DNA of 64,000 nucleotides, taken from Shinella zoogloeoides (lineage in GTDB: Bacteria; Pseudomonadota; Alphaproteobacteria; Rhizobiales; Rhizobiaceae). The stretch covers positions 62,001 through 126,000 of the forward strand of contig NZ_QNUJ01000012.1 of assembly GCF_003574625.1 (NCBI RefSeq), given 5' to 3'. This document shows, piece after piece, positions 23,317 to 31,469 of this stretch. Position numbers and translations under genes: made by a program. Below the pieces are notes generated by a model, which saw only the letters and a list, made by a program, of their open reading frames with translations, was not told the origin of the DNA and did not search any database. How positions within the stretch are numbered: position 1 is the stretch's first letter; each line of letters begins with the position of its first letter.

Positions 23317-23517
23317 TCAAAGTCGGAAGGCATTGGCGAGCTCGCGCCGGTCGATCCGATGCTCTGCGAGCATCGAGCGGTAGAAGCGCTTGCGCGCGAA
23401 GCGGAAGGCAGGATCGTGCCGGATTCGGTGATCGAATTGGCAGGCCGCGGCACGCACGACGGCGCGCCAGTTCGCATCCGCACGGATGCGAAGGCGTGAA
23501 TAGACGGGATCATTCAT
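23317..23517 (-). CDS. Small basic hypothetical protein (66 aa)
   Basis: The product MNDPVYSRLRIRADANWRAV is Arg/Ala-rich and helical with the segment CQFDHRIRHDPAFRFARKRF. It may bind nucleic acid, but no domain is recognised. The ATG at 23517 has only a weak Shine-Dalgarno. The purine-rich leader at 23563-23612 lies about 45 bp upstream, as for larger genes of this block, which supports a real gene. Confidence 0.55.
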   Translation of the reverse strand: MNDPVYSRLRIRADANWRAVVRAAACQFDHRIRHDPAFRFARKRFYRSMLAEHRIDRRELANAFRL

Positions 23518-23562
23518 GGCGGTGTTCTCAGGAGCGCGAGGGGCTAAGCCCGGGCAGATGTG

Positions 23563-23612
23563 CGCTCTCTCCAACCTTCAGCCGGGCCGCCCGGCCCGCT
23601 GCCCCCCTCTCA
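23563..23612 (-). repeat. Purine-rich leader element 3
   Basis: On the minus strand GAGAGGGGGGC is followed about 25 nt later by GGTTGGAGAGAGCGC, the same layout as elements 2, 4 and 5. It precedes the 66-residue gene. Confidence 0.5.
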
Positions 23613-23683
23613 CCCGGCCGTCCTGCCGCTTCGCCTGCCGCCTCGGCGACTGTCATCCGGAATGCGGACCCTCCGGCGTCGGA

Positions 23684-24328
23684 TTAGCCGAACCGACGAC
23701 CGGACGCATTGAAGGTGTAGGCATTGGCCACGATGGTCTCGTCGACCATTTCGTCGGAGGTCAGCGCGTTGTATTCGTTCTCGAGCTGTCGGTAGAGCCA
23801 TCGGGCGAGATCGCGAAGAGCCTCGATGACCGTATCCTCAGCGTCAGCGGTCATGTCCTGATAGTTGAGACTTTCCCTCCTGACAGAGATCGCCATGCAA
23901 TATTCGTGATAGTAGTTCCCGCGATGGCTGACATCGGCCCGAAGCTGGTAGAAGTTGCGGCGCTGGATCGCCTGCAGGCCGTCGGCGATCCCGTGCAGCA
24001 TCGTATCCTTCGGCGCATGGTCCCGGATCGCGCGGGGCGAGCCCTTTCGATAGGAGTAGAGTGCCTGGAAAGACGCACCGTCTCCTTGAGACCAGAAGCC
24101 CGTGAAGTGTATTCTTGGCTCATCCCGTGTGCCGCCGCCTACAAGATGGACCGGAGATGTTTTAAGGCGAACGCCAAGGCATTCACATATTCGGCCGAAA
24201 TCCTCGAAGACAAACTCGTACCACTCGTAGTCGAAGCCGCCCTCGCGGTACCAGGTGCGAGCTTCCTCCTTCGCTTTTTCCGACAATTCCTCGAATTTGT
24301 AGACCGTGGTTTCAATGACTTCGGGCAT
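23684..24328 (-). CDS. Conserved hypothetical protein (214 aa), antitoxin-like annotation in relatives
   Basis: The product starts MPEVIETTVYKFEELSEKAK, followed by WYREGGFDYEWYEFVFEDFG and a C-terminal helical part rich in Asp/Glu (DTVIEALRDLARWLYRQLEN). The motif KFEELSEKAKE.AR.WY occurs in plasmid and phage proteins sometimes labelled antitoxin of a toxin-antitoxin stability system, but no toxin partner is next to it and I would not trust that label. AGGAGG lies 5 nt before the ATG. It is transcribed away from the DUF1173 gene. Confidence 0.72.
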   Translation of the reverse strand: MPEVIETTVYKFEELSEKAKEEARTWYREGGFDYEWYEFVFEDFGRICECLGVRLKTSPVHLVGGGTRDEPRIHFTGFWSQGDGASFQALYSYRKGSPRAIRDHAPKDTMLHGIADGLQAIQRRNFYQLRADVSHRGNYYHEYCMAISVRRESLNYQDMTADAEDTVIEALRDLARWLYRQLENEYNALTSDEMVDETIVANAYTFNASGRRFG

Positions 24329-24349
24329 ACGAACCTCCTGAATTGCAAA

Positions 24350-24370
24350 AGCCCGGCGCAGGGCCGGGCT
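24350..24370 (-). repeat. Hairpin-leader cassette 3
   Basis: AGCCCGGC-gcagg-GCCGGGCT is followed on the minus strand by TTTTGCAATTC and the AGGAGG of gene 23684-24328. Here no gene ends upstream of the hairpin, which argues that the module belongs to the leader of the following gene rather than being only a terminator. Confidence 0.7.
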
Positions 24371-24564
24371 CGAGGGGAATGGACAATGCCGGCGATTGCC
24401 GGCGGCTGGAATGGATGGCGGCTCGAAAGGGGCAGCGGAAAACTCCCCTCAGCGGTGTGCGGCAGCGCACAGCATCGCCAATCTCTTTTCCGCGGCACGT
24501 TCCTGCTCGCAGACGGTCGCGCTGCGTCCGTCATTCGGCCGTTCAGATAAGCAGACGATGGACG

Positions 24565-24594
24565 TTTTACTATAGGGATTTTTGATAGTATAAC
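24565..24594 (+). promoter_or_regulatory. Promoter of the DUF1173 gene
   Basis: TTTTAC (24565-24570), 18 bp, TATAAC (24589-24594). The block TTTTACTAT...TTTT...TAGTATAA strongly resembles the traC promoter (3798-3826) and contains a TACTAT/ATAGTA inverted repeat. The rest of the spacer 24371-24639 holds nothing else I can support. Confidence 0.55.
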
Positions 24595-24639
24595 GCCACC
24601 ACGCCGCGCAGGGTTTGGCCTGGGAAAGGGAGAGCGACA

Positions 24640-25830
24640 GTGCGAACATTCACGATCGGCGATGCGGTATTCTCGGAAAATTCCCCGGAATTCCGGGCGC
24701 TTCTTCCGCGTGCCTATGAAGAGCGGCTCCGCCCGATGTGCATGTGCAGGCAGCCGGCTGTTGCGATGTACATCGCCCGAATGGACGACCAGTATCTTGT
24801 GAAACGCATGCCACTATCCGGACGCGAGCACGACCCGGCCTGCCCTTCCTATGAACCGCCATATGAGCTTTCCGGCCTCGGGCCGCTCATCGGCAGCGCC
24901 ATCCAGATCGACGCCAGCGGCAAAGCCGATCTGAAGCTCGATTTTTCCCTGACGAAACGGGGACCGCGCGCCGCGGCCGGTACGGCGGCGGAACAGTCGG
25001 AACCAGCTATTCGCAGCGAGCCGCGCAAGCTGTCGCTCAGGGCGATGCTTCATTATCTCTGGGAGGCCGGCGAACTGACCGAATGGCGTTCCGTCTGGGC
25101 CGGACGGCGCGGCTGGGGCCGTGTGCGCACCAGCCTGATCAACGCGGCGTCGCAGATGACGGCGAGAGGTGGACCGCTCAGCGACATGCTGTATGTGCCG
25201 GAGGTCTACCAGGCAGAGGACAAGGACGGCATCGCCGCCCGGCGCGCCACCGCTCTGAAACCCGTACAGGCCACAGGTTCGGGGCCGCGCAAGCTGATGA
25301 TGATCGTCGCCGAGGTGAAGGAGTTCTCTCCGGCCCGCGAGGGACAGAGGATCGTGGTGCGGCACATGCCTTTCCCCCTGATGATCGAGGACGGCGCGTG
25401 GCGGCGGCTGGCGGCCCGCTACGAAACGGAACTCGAACTATGGCGCTCCAGCGAGGCGTTCCATCTGATCGTCATCGCCACCTTCGGCATCTCGACCTCC
25501 GGCATCGCATCGGTCGAGGAGGTCGCGTTGATGGTGGTGAACGAGCACTGGCTGCCCTTCGAGGACATCAACGAATTGCGACTGCTGGAGAAGCTCAGCC
25601 ACCTGAAGAGGAAGAGCGTGAAGGGCCTGCGCTTCAACCTTCCGCGCGATGCGCCGATCGTGTCGGTGACGTTGCCGGAACAAAAGCCCGCGCCGGTGGC
25701 CATGTTCATCGTGCCGGCAAGCGCCGGCGACGACTACGAGCACGCGCTTGCCGACATGATCGAAACGAGACCCGAGATCACACCTTGGGTCTGGCGTGTC
25801 GGCGAGGGCGAAATCCCCCGGCTTCCCTGA
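24640..25830 (+). CDS. DUF1173 family protein
   Basis: This 396-residue protein matches DUF1173: an N-terminal MCMCRQPAVAMYIARM with clustered Cys, a second Cys in HDPACPSYEPP that may complete a metal site, then KLSLRAMLHYLWEAGELTEW and a C-terminal alpha/beta region. The family is typical of conjugative plasmids and integrative elements and has no established function. One of few + strand genes in this block, it has its own promoter. GGGAG lies 7 nt upstream of the start codon, which I read as GTG at 24640. It is followed closely by a small gene. Confidence 0.85.
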   Translation: MRTFTIGDAVFSENSPEFRALLPRAYEERLRPMCMCRQPAVAMYIARMDDQYLVKRMPLSGREHDPACPSYEPPYELSGLGPLIGSAIQIDASGKADLKLDFSLTKRGPRAAAGTAAEQSEPAIRSEPRKLSLRAMLHYLWEAGELTEWRSVWAGRRGWGRVRTSLINAASQMTARGGPLSDMLYVPEVYQAEDKDGIAARRATALKPVQATGSGPRKLMMIVAEVKEFSPAREGQRIVVRHMPFPLMIEDGAWRRLAARYETELELWRSSEAFHLIVIATFGISTSGIASVEEVALMVVNEHWLPFEDINELRLLEKLSHLKRKSVKGLRFNLPRDAPIVSVTLPEQKPAPVAMFIVPASAGDDYEHALADMIETRPEITPWVWRVGEGEIPRLP

Positions 25831-25922
25831 TCGTGGACTTCCCGGCGTAGGCCGTTGACAGGCTGGCGCGAATAAGAACAGCTGCCGGGAGACAGTCATC
25901 TGCCACATTCAGCCGGAGCATC

Positions 25923-26132
25923 ATGAAGCCTGAGAAAAAGCCGTTCGTCGTCGAGTTCAAGAATCGGCGGCGCCTCTCCCGGAAAGAAACGTCGATCTGG
26001 GGGCGTATCGACCTGAAGGCCGCCAGCGAAGTGGTTGAGGTCGAAGAGATGGGCACCGAAGCTGCGTCGATGATCCACGGGCAGACGCCGGAATCCGAGG
26101 CGACGCCGACCCCGGCCGGGATCAGCGCCTGA
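25923..26132 (+). CDS. Small hypothetical protein downstream of DUF1173 (69 aa)
   Basis: The product MKPEKKPFVVEFKNRRRLSR continues with SIWGRIDLKAASEVVEVEE and a disordered tail. The pattern KPFVVE...R....SIWG.IDLK looks conserved to me from other rhizobial plasmids, where it also follows DUF1173. No clear Shine-Dalgarno is seen (GGAGCATC before the ATG). It is convergent with the 26163-27140 gene. Confidence 0.65.
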   Translation: MKPEKKPFVVEFKNRRRLSRKETSIWGRIDLKAASEVVEVEEMGTEAASMIHGQTPESEATPTPAGISA

Positions 26133-26162
26133 TCAACGTCATAGACTGGCGAAGACCGTGCA

Positions 26163-27140
26163 TCAGGATTTTCGCGCGACGAGGTTCTCACTGGAGAGTG
26201 CTTCGGCCGCAACGTCCCGCCGGCGGCCGGCAACCGACGCCATGACGATCTCGAGAAATTCCTCGGGTTCGCCTTCCCGATACGGCCCGTATTCGCACCA
26301 GTCCAACGCACCGACGACAGCGGGAATGAAATCGAAATCGAAGGTAAATCCGCCCTCCTCCAATGCATCCGAGAGATCGGTGTACGCTTGCTCTGCAAGA
26401 GGTACGATCGCCAGGACATGACCCCGCATCGCCAGCCAGCCGGTCGCATCCCACAATTCGGACATGCGGATAATGCCATCGGGAACCGGACGGCGATCCT
26501 CGTGAAGTCCGCGAAAATAGAGCATGGCCTCCCAGATGCAGAGAGCCGTCTCCATCTCACCGACGGTGAAAGACCGAGGGGTGACAACCGGAGCACCGTC
26601 TAGCAACGAAGGCGGCGAGACCGGGGGCATCAGCGCGCGATCTTGCAAACGGAACCGCTTCAGCAGATCCTCGCTGGTCGCGTGATGGATGCCCTTGCCG
26701 GTGATGAGGGACACGCTGGCACCATAGGTCTCCAGCCGCTGCGAAGGGTGATTCATCCACTGGATCACCGTGACCTCCTGCAGGCTCGGCGATCGCGCGA
26801 CAATTTCATGCACGATGAATTGCCAGGGGAATTCGGTCAGGCCGATATCGGCAGCGATGTCGTCACCGTCCGCAGATGTCGGCAACAGCGCGAGAATGCG
26901 GCTGCCGATGAAGGCATTGAGTGCGCTCCCCGATTGCGCCGCCGAGGCGCCAAAGGCGTCTACCAGCGCCTGCCGTTTCACAGTGATCGGATTGACCGGG
27001 CCGACGTCAGTGAACAGGACAAGCCCGGCTTCGGTCTCGCTGCATTCGAGAACGTGGGTCAGGATGAGCTTTTCGAGCGGCGTGATATCGGCAAGCGGGA
27101 TTGGCGGATAGGTATAAATCCGGGTTTCGAGATTGTTCAT
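26163..27140 (-). CDS. Conserved plasmid hypothetical protein (325 aa)
   Basis: The product begins MNNLETRIYTYPPIPLADIT and reads as a soluble alpha/beta protein with ITPLEKLILTHVLECSETEA, a helix near QEVTVIQWMNHPSQRL and an acidic C-terminal region. No catalytic motif or named domain is recognised. AAGG lies 7 nt before the ATG at 27140. It follows the GHKL ATPase gene across a hairpin cassette (27167-27188) and may work with it. Confidence 0.72.
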   Translation of the reverse strand: MNNLETRIYTYPPIPLADITPLEKLILTHVLECSETEAGLVLFTDVGPVNPITVKRQALVDAFGASAAQSGSALNAFIGSRILALLPTSADGDDIAADIGLTEFPWQFIVHEIVARSPSLQEVTVIQWMNHPSQRLETYGASVSLITGKGIHHATSEDLLKRFRLQDRALMPPVSPPSLLDGAPVVTPRSFTVGEMETALCIWEAMLYFRGLHEDRRPVPDGIIRMSELWDATGWLAMRGHVLAIVPLAEQAYTDLSDALEEGGFTFDFDFIPAVVGALDWCEYGPYREGEPEEFLEIVMASVAGRRRDVAAEALSSENLVARKS

Positions 27141-27166
27141 GGGACTGCCTTTCAGTCGAGACGAGA

Positions 27167-27188
27167 AACCCGGCGCGATGGCCGGGTT
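27167..27188 (-). repeat. Hairpin-leader cassette 4
   Basis: AACCCGGC-gcgatg-GCCGGGTT is followed on the minus strand by TTTCTCG and the leader of gene 26163-27140. It lies 35 bp after the stop of the GHKL ATPase gene. Confidence 0.7.
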
Positions 27189-27222
27189 GATGGGAGGAAT
27201 GGTCGAGCATTTTTGATGAGGG

Positions 27223-28890
27223 CTATGTCGCCGGGCGCGGCGCGGGCGACGCACCGACGGACGGAGAAAGACCTTCGACCGAGATCTTTCGATGCTCGAT
27301 CCTGATCAGAATCGCGTCTTCGCGCGGCACGCGCCAAACCAGTTCGCGTTCGACGACACGCACGATCGCATTGAGATCGGCAGCGTGCGCCGTTTCCAGC
27401 AAGGCGATGCTCAGATCCTCCGCCTCGTCGGAAAACCATTGCTCCTGCTCGTCGTAGGAGCCGGCTTCCGAATCGTCCGTGGGCGAATAGAGGGCATCGA
27501 CAAGGAAGGTGGTCAGGTGTGACGGGGTGATAGCCGACTGCTTGGTGACGAGGATCTCCGCCTCGTCCAAGGAACCGTGATCGACCCCTTGGACGATCAG
27601 GTCGGTCTCCAGCACCCACTCGGTCTTTTCCGCGCGAGAAACGTCCAGAACCACCTCGAGGCGATCCGGCCGCGCGTTTGCGCCGAAGAGATCGAAGGGC
27701 TGATTTTCTTCGGTCGCGCCATCGATCTCCATTCTATAGGATCGGATCTGGATGCACCGAAGCGCGTCGTACCAGGCATAGCCGGCAAAAGCCCGGTGCG
27801 GGTCGAAGAGCGCCGGAGCACTGTCCAGCCGCGCGATTGCCCGGGCAAACGTCTGATCTTCGAGCGGCCCCTCTCCTTCGAAGACAATCGCGTCTTTCTC
27901 GACGGACGCAGGCGCGAGGACAACACTCCGGTCCGTGTCAGCGCACGAAGGCGAAAAGGGTCGCAATAGAGGCGCTGCCTCTTTCAGATCGATACCAAGC
28001 GTCCGGCCAAGCTGGTAGTCCTTGAACCTCAAACTGTGCGCACCGCTTGCCGCGATCATGCGAAAGAACAGGCGCGTGATCTCTTCGAGGAGCGCGACAT
28101 ACATCGCATCGCGCACGACATCCTTGCGGGCCGGAAGCACGAGCTTAAGGTGGGCACAATCGACCACGTCGATGCGCACGAAATAGCTGCGATGCCAGGA
28201 TTGCTGAAGCTCAGGCAAGGGAATCTTCAGCGTCACGCCATGGAAATTGGCGTTGTCATCGTGGTAGCGGGAAACATCCCGGCCAAAGACACCGATCCGA
28301 ATTCCTCGCCATTCCTCGATATGATCCGCGCTCTCGAGGAAGTCATTGAACGGCATTTCCTCGCCGTTGAAGACGACGGGAACAGGGAAAAAGCAAGCGG
28401 CGCGGCGAACCGCACTCGCAAAATGCTCCCCCTTCTTTTCCGGGAAGATCACCGTCAAGCCCTGATGGCCATCTGGACCGGCGTCGACGGTGACCGGTTC
28501 CTTGCCGTGAAAGGCATCCGGTGTCGCCGCGATCGCCCAGGTCTGGCCAGTGCCCTTCTGGCCGGCGATGATCATCGCTCCGCGATTGGCGAGGGAAAAG
28601 AAGCCCATTCCGGCGGCGTCTTCTGACAAGGACAGAGCCTTCGACCATTCGCTCCTTCCGAGAGAAAAGAGCGAGCGGGGGTCATCTAGGCCCGCGCCGT
28701 CATCAGCAATGCGAATTGCCGGTCCGAAACGTGGATCGTCGATCTGGTCGATCAAGACCTTCGCGGCCCCGGCGCGCCGTGCGTTCTGGAGCAGTTCGTT
28801 GAGGATATCGTCGATCGAGGCGTTGAAAAGGCGGCCGACCTTTTCGATGGCCTCCGCGGCGACCTGTGCGTGAAAGGAAAAGCTGGTCAT
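27223..28890 (-). CDS. GHKL-type (Hsp90-like) ATPase
   Basis: This 555-residue protein has an N-terminal GHKL ATP-binding domain: the N box DDILNELLQNARRAGA near residue 25, G1 IRIADDGAGLDDP near residue 65, and a glycine lid GMGFFSLANRGA near residue 100. The rest lacks a histidine-kinase dimerisation domain, so it is not a two-component kinase but resembles Hsp90/MutL/MORC-like ATPases found in plasmid and defence contexts. GGAGA lies 7 nt before the ATG. It is flanked by hairpin cassettes. Confidence 0.82.
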   Translation of the reverse strand: MTSFSFHAQVAAEAIEKVGRLFNASIDDILNELLQNARRAGAAKVLIDQIDDPRFGPAIRIADDGAGLDDPRSLFSLGRSEWSKALSLSEDAAGMGFFSLANRGAMIIAGQKGTGQTWAIAATPDAFHGKEPVTVDAGPDGHQGLTVIFPEKKGEHFASAVRRAACFFPVPVVFNGEEMPFNDFLESADHIEEWRGIRIGVFGRDVSRYHDDNANFHGVTLKIPLPELQQSWHRSYFVRIDVVDCAHLKLVLPARKDVVRDAMYVALLEEITRLFFRMIAASGAHSLRFKDYQLGRTLGIDLKEAAPLLRPFSPSCADTDRSVVLAPASVEKDAIVFEGEGPLEDQTFARAIARLDSAPALFDPHRAFAGYAWYDALRCIQIRSYRMEIDGATEENQPFDLFGANARPDRLEVVLDVSRAEKTEWVLETDLIVQGVDHGSLDEAEILVTKQSAITPSHLTTFLVDALYSPTDDSEAGSYDEQEQWFSDEAEDLSIALLETAHAADLNAIVRVVERELVWRVPREDAILIRIEHRKISVEGLSPSVGASPAPRPAT

Positions 28891-28913
28891 TGTAAGTTCT
28901 CCAAAATGGCGAA

Positions 28914-28935
28914 CGCCCGGCACGGTGGCCGGGCG
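28914..28935 (-). repeat. Hairpin-leader cassette 5
   Basis: CGCCCGGC-acggtg-GCCGGGCG is followed on the minus strand by TTCGCCATTTT and the GGAGA of the GHKL ATPase gene. Confidence 0.7.
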
Positions 28936-28978
28936 CTAATGGGATAGAGGGGGGAGTGTGTGCGGGAGCGGAACGTGG

Positions 28979-30169
28979 TCAGGTCGCGCTTTCGAGCAGC
29001 TTGCGCGCTTTGCCCTCCAGTTCCAGGCGGGTGTCCTGATGGGCTTTTCCACGCGCGAGGGCCGTGATGCCCTGAACGAAATCGAAGATGGACTCCGGCG
29101 GTCGCCCCTCCTCCGAGAGGACCGTGTCGATGATTTTGCCGGTTTCCGCCTTGGAGAATCCACGCTTGCGCAGGAAGCTGGACCGGTCCTCTTCGTCGCG
29201 GGCGACGATCTTCTCGCGTGCAGCACGGATGCCGTTGATAAACGGCGCGGGCGATGAGTTCGCGAAATTCATCAGGGCCGGCGCGGCCTCGTGCGCAAAA
29301 CGTTTTGCCGCGAATTTCGAGTGCCGAATGGTGATTTCCTCGAAATTTTCGCAGCCCCAGAGGTTCCGATTCATGCACACCGCTCGGAGATAGAAGCTTG
29401 CGATACCAAGCGTTTTCGACCCAACCTCCGAATTCCAGGCATAGAAGCCGCGGAAATAGAGATCTGGATCGCCATTCGGGAGTCGGCCGGCCTCGATGGG
29501 GTGCGTATCGTCCACCAGGAACAGGAAGACGTCCCGGTCGCTGGCATAGAGCGTCGTCGTATCCTTGGTCACGTCGACGAAAGGATTGTGGGTCATGGTC
29601 GACCAGTCGAGAACGCCAGGCACCTTCCAGATCGTGTCGCCGGTCCCGTTCCCGGCGATGCTCATCACCGCCGCAACGAGTTCCTTATCCCAGATGCGGC
29701 CATACTCGGGGCCGGTCACCGCGCGCAACTCGACGCGCCCGTCGTCCATTTCCAGGGTCTTGACCAGTTCGGCGCTGTGGTTGAGCAGCCCATGCTGGAG
29801 ATTGATCGCGGCAAGTGGCGCGGGAAGCTGGCGCATGTAGCTCGCCGGCGCGCCGACAAGGCTGCACAATTGGCCGTAGCTCCAATGGGTCGGCGCCAGC
29901 GGCACGCGGCTGCCGGGAACCACAAGAGAAAGGCGCTCGGCATTATCGCGCGTCGCCTCGACGCGGATGTCCGCGCTCTCGACCGTGCGAACACGGGCGC
30001 GTTCCGTCCGCTCGCTGACTGAGCGATGGAGGTCAGAGAGCGAGAGGTAACGCTCGTCGTCCGGGCGAGAGAACCACTCGGACGATACGCGGCCGATGCG
30101 CTCGCCGCGCGAAATGTCGACCTTGAAGCCGGAGGATACGGCGGGCGGGCTGGAAATCATGGAATTCAT
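28979..30169 (-). CDS. DUF932-like phage/plasmid protein
   Basis: This 396-residue protein resembles the DUF932 family: YLSLSDLHRSVSERTERAR at the start, ELRAVTGPEYGRIWDKELVA in the middle and FYLRAVCMNRNLWGCENFEE before the C-terminal helices. DUF932 proteins are widespread in phages and plasmids and have no established function. AGGAGA lies 6 nt before the ATG at 30169. It precedes the GHKL ATPase gene on the same transcript direction and is bounded by cassettes 5 and 6. Confidence 0.8.
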   Translation of the reverse strand: MNSMISSPPAVSSGFKVDISRGERIGRVSSEWFSRPDDERYLSLSDLHRSVSERTERARVRTVESADIRVEATRDNAERLSLVVPGSRVPLAPTHWSYGQLCSLVGAPASYMRQLPAPLAAINLQHGLLNHSAELVKTLEMDDGRVELRAVTGPEYGRIWDKELVAAVMSIAGNGTGDTIWKVPGVLDWSTMTHNPFVDVTKDTTTLYASDRDVFLFLVDDTHPIEAGRLPNGDPDLYFRGFYAWNSEVGSKTLGIASFYLRAVCMNRNLWGCENFEEITIRHSKFAAKRFAHEAAPALMNFANSSPAPFINGIRAAREKIVARDEEDRSSFLRKRGFSKAETGKIIDTVLSEEGRPPESIFDFVQGITALARGKAHQDTRLELEGKARKLLESAT

Positions 30170-30191
30170 AAGTCGTCTCCTAAAACGTGAA

Positions 30192-30213
30192 AGCCCGGCG
30201 CGAGGGCCGGGTT
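30192..30213 (-). repeat. Hairpin-leader cassette 6
   Basis: AGCCCGGC-gcgagg-GCCGGGTT is followed on the minus strand by TTTCACGTTTT and the AGGAGA of the DUF932-like gene. It lies 23 bp after the stop of gene 30237-30509. Confidence 0.7.
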
Positions 30214-30236
30214 GGTGGAAAGAAAAGGGATGAAGC

Positions 30237-30509
30237 TCAGCGCGCTGGCGCGGGGTGGATGCGGTCGTCGTCAAACTCGACATTTTCGATGACGGGCTCC
30301 GTCCCGTCCGCTGTGACGCGATCGATGTAGATGATGGTGCCTTCACGCCGTTGATCGATCTCGATGTGTTCCGGCTGATCGGATGCCTCCATGGCCACCG
30401 TAGCGCTCGTCTTGGCTTTCTCGATCGCCTCAGCATCGCTGTCGGCCTCGAGGGCGAATCCGTCATAGGCACTCAGCCAGAATCCGATTTTGACTTTGTA
30501 TTGCGTCAT
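30237..30509 (-). CDS. Small hypothetical protein (90 aa)
   Basis: The product MTQYKVKIGFWLSAYDGFAL continues with a helix SDAEAIEKAKTSATVAM and strands HIEIDQRREGTIIYIDRV. The strand-helix-strand pattern recurs in proteins 20166-20387 and 30506-30928, so these may be diverged paralogues of a plasmid family. Its ATG overlaps the stop of the upstream gene (ATGA), so translation is coupled. No function is known. Confidence 0.7.
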   Translation of the reverse strand: MTQYKVKIGFWLSAYDGFALEADSDAEAIEKAKTSATVAMEASDQPEHIEIDQRREGTIIYIDRVTADGTEPVIENVEFDDDRIHPAPAR

Positions 30510-30928
30510 AGACGCTCTCCCTCGGCGAGATTGTCGGGATCGCGAGCGCCTGCGAGGATCGCCTCGCCACGGGCGACGGCGGAGACGGCACGCTCGATCC
30601 AGTCATCCGACGCCGCCCGGCCGGCCTGAACGTCCGCGAGAAGCAACTTCAGCAAGCCAAGCAGGATCTCGAAGTGCCGTACCTTCCGCTCGCTCGCTTC
30701 CGCAAAGTGCGAGGGAACAGGGATCGCCTGGCCGGAATAGGCAGCATCGACCCCGTTCCATATGCCGGAAATGTAGTTCTCGCCGGCGTCTTCGTAGCTC
30801 AGCTTTTCGCCGGACCAGTCATCGTCCTCGATGGCTTGCCGGCATGCGAGCGCAACGGTGTCGGCCTGGTAGGTACGATGACGGTAGGCTGGCAACCGGT
30901 AGCTTGTCTCAATGGTGTAGTCGGGCAT
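30506..30928 (-). CDS. Conserved plasmid hypothetical protein (140 aa)
   Basis: The product MPDYTIETSYRLPAYRHRTY is followed by a helix DTVALACRQAIEDDDWSGEK, and the C-terminal half is helical (RHFEILLGLLKLLLADVQAG). AGGAG lies 7 nt before the ATG at 30928. It is coupled to 30237-30509 by a four-base overlap. A weaker hairpin (about 30953-30988) takes the place of the usual cassette upstream. No domain is recognised. Confidence 0.72.
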   Translation of the reverse strand: MPDYTIETSYRLPAYRHRTYQADTVALACRQAIEDDDWSGEKLSYEDAGENYISGIWNGVDAAYSGQAIPVPSHFAEASERKVRHFEILLGLLKLLLADVQAGRAASDDWIERAVSAVARGEAILAGARDPDNLAEGERL

Positions 30929-31055
30929 CTCAAGCTCCTGAAACGAAAGAGCCCGGTCGCCGCTATCGCGCCAACCGGTCTGGTGAAGTGGGATTGGATC
31001 GGTGGGGCGTAGCTCACCGCGAAACGCTCGCGACCCGCAGTCCTGCGAGTGGGCT

Positions 31056-31469
31056 TCAGTCGATTGCCTGGAAGATCTCCGAGGCCTCGGGATGATCCGC
31101 CGAGTAGGCGTGGAGGCGCTCATATCCTTCGACGAGTCGATCGGACTGAAACTGGAATGACAGGTGCGAGAAGGCGAACATCGTGGCGATGATTCCGGCG
31201 GCCTCGGCGGAGACCTCGCCCTGGAAGCATGTGACGTCACCGGTAATCCGGAAACGTGTCCTGGATCTGGGTGCGAGGAAAAGCGGCTTGCTCTCGTGCT
31301 CGAAGAAGTCCCAAGAACCGCCACGATAGTCGAGAGGGCTCAGCCTTTCCATCCAGGCATAGACGGCATTCTCGGCGACGAGCAGGTGCGAACGGCCGAA
31401 GAGGGTCGGCAGGAAATCCTGACGGGCTTCGTCGGGGACGATCACCGCGCGCGGGGTATCGTTCAACAT
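31056..31469 (-). CDS. ArdB/KlcA family antirestriction protein
   Basis: This 137-residue protein has the ArdB/KlcA signature: FGRSHLLVAENAVYAWMERL, GGSWDFFEHESKPLFLAP, then VSAEAAGIIATMFAFSHLSF and HAYSADHPEASEIFQAID at the end. ArdB proteins block type I restriction without mimicking DNA and are usually found in the leading region of conjugative plasmids. Length fits the family. AAGGGAGG lies 7 nt before the ATG, which overlaps the stop of the upstream gene (TGATG). Confidence 0.9.
   Translation of the reverse strand: MLNDTPRAVIVPDEARQDFLPTLFGRSHLLVAENAVYAWMERLSPLDYRGGSWDFFEHESKPLFLAPRSRTRFRITGDVTCFQGEVSAEAAGIIATMFAFSHLSFQFQSDRLVEGYERLHAYSADHPEASEIFQAID

Noticed and set aside
23340-23365. 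CGGTCGATCCG resembling the loop of the structured element
   Set aside because: It lies inside a coding frame and lacks the flanking complementary stem.
24449-24649. 66-codon minus-strand frame upstream of the DUF1173 gene
   Set aside because: It runs through the DUF1173 promoter, has no Shine-Dalgarno and shows no similarity I recognise.
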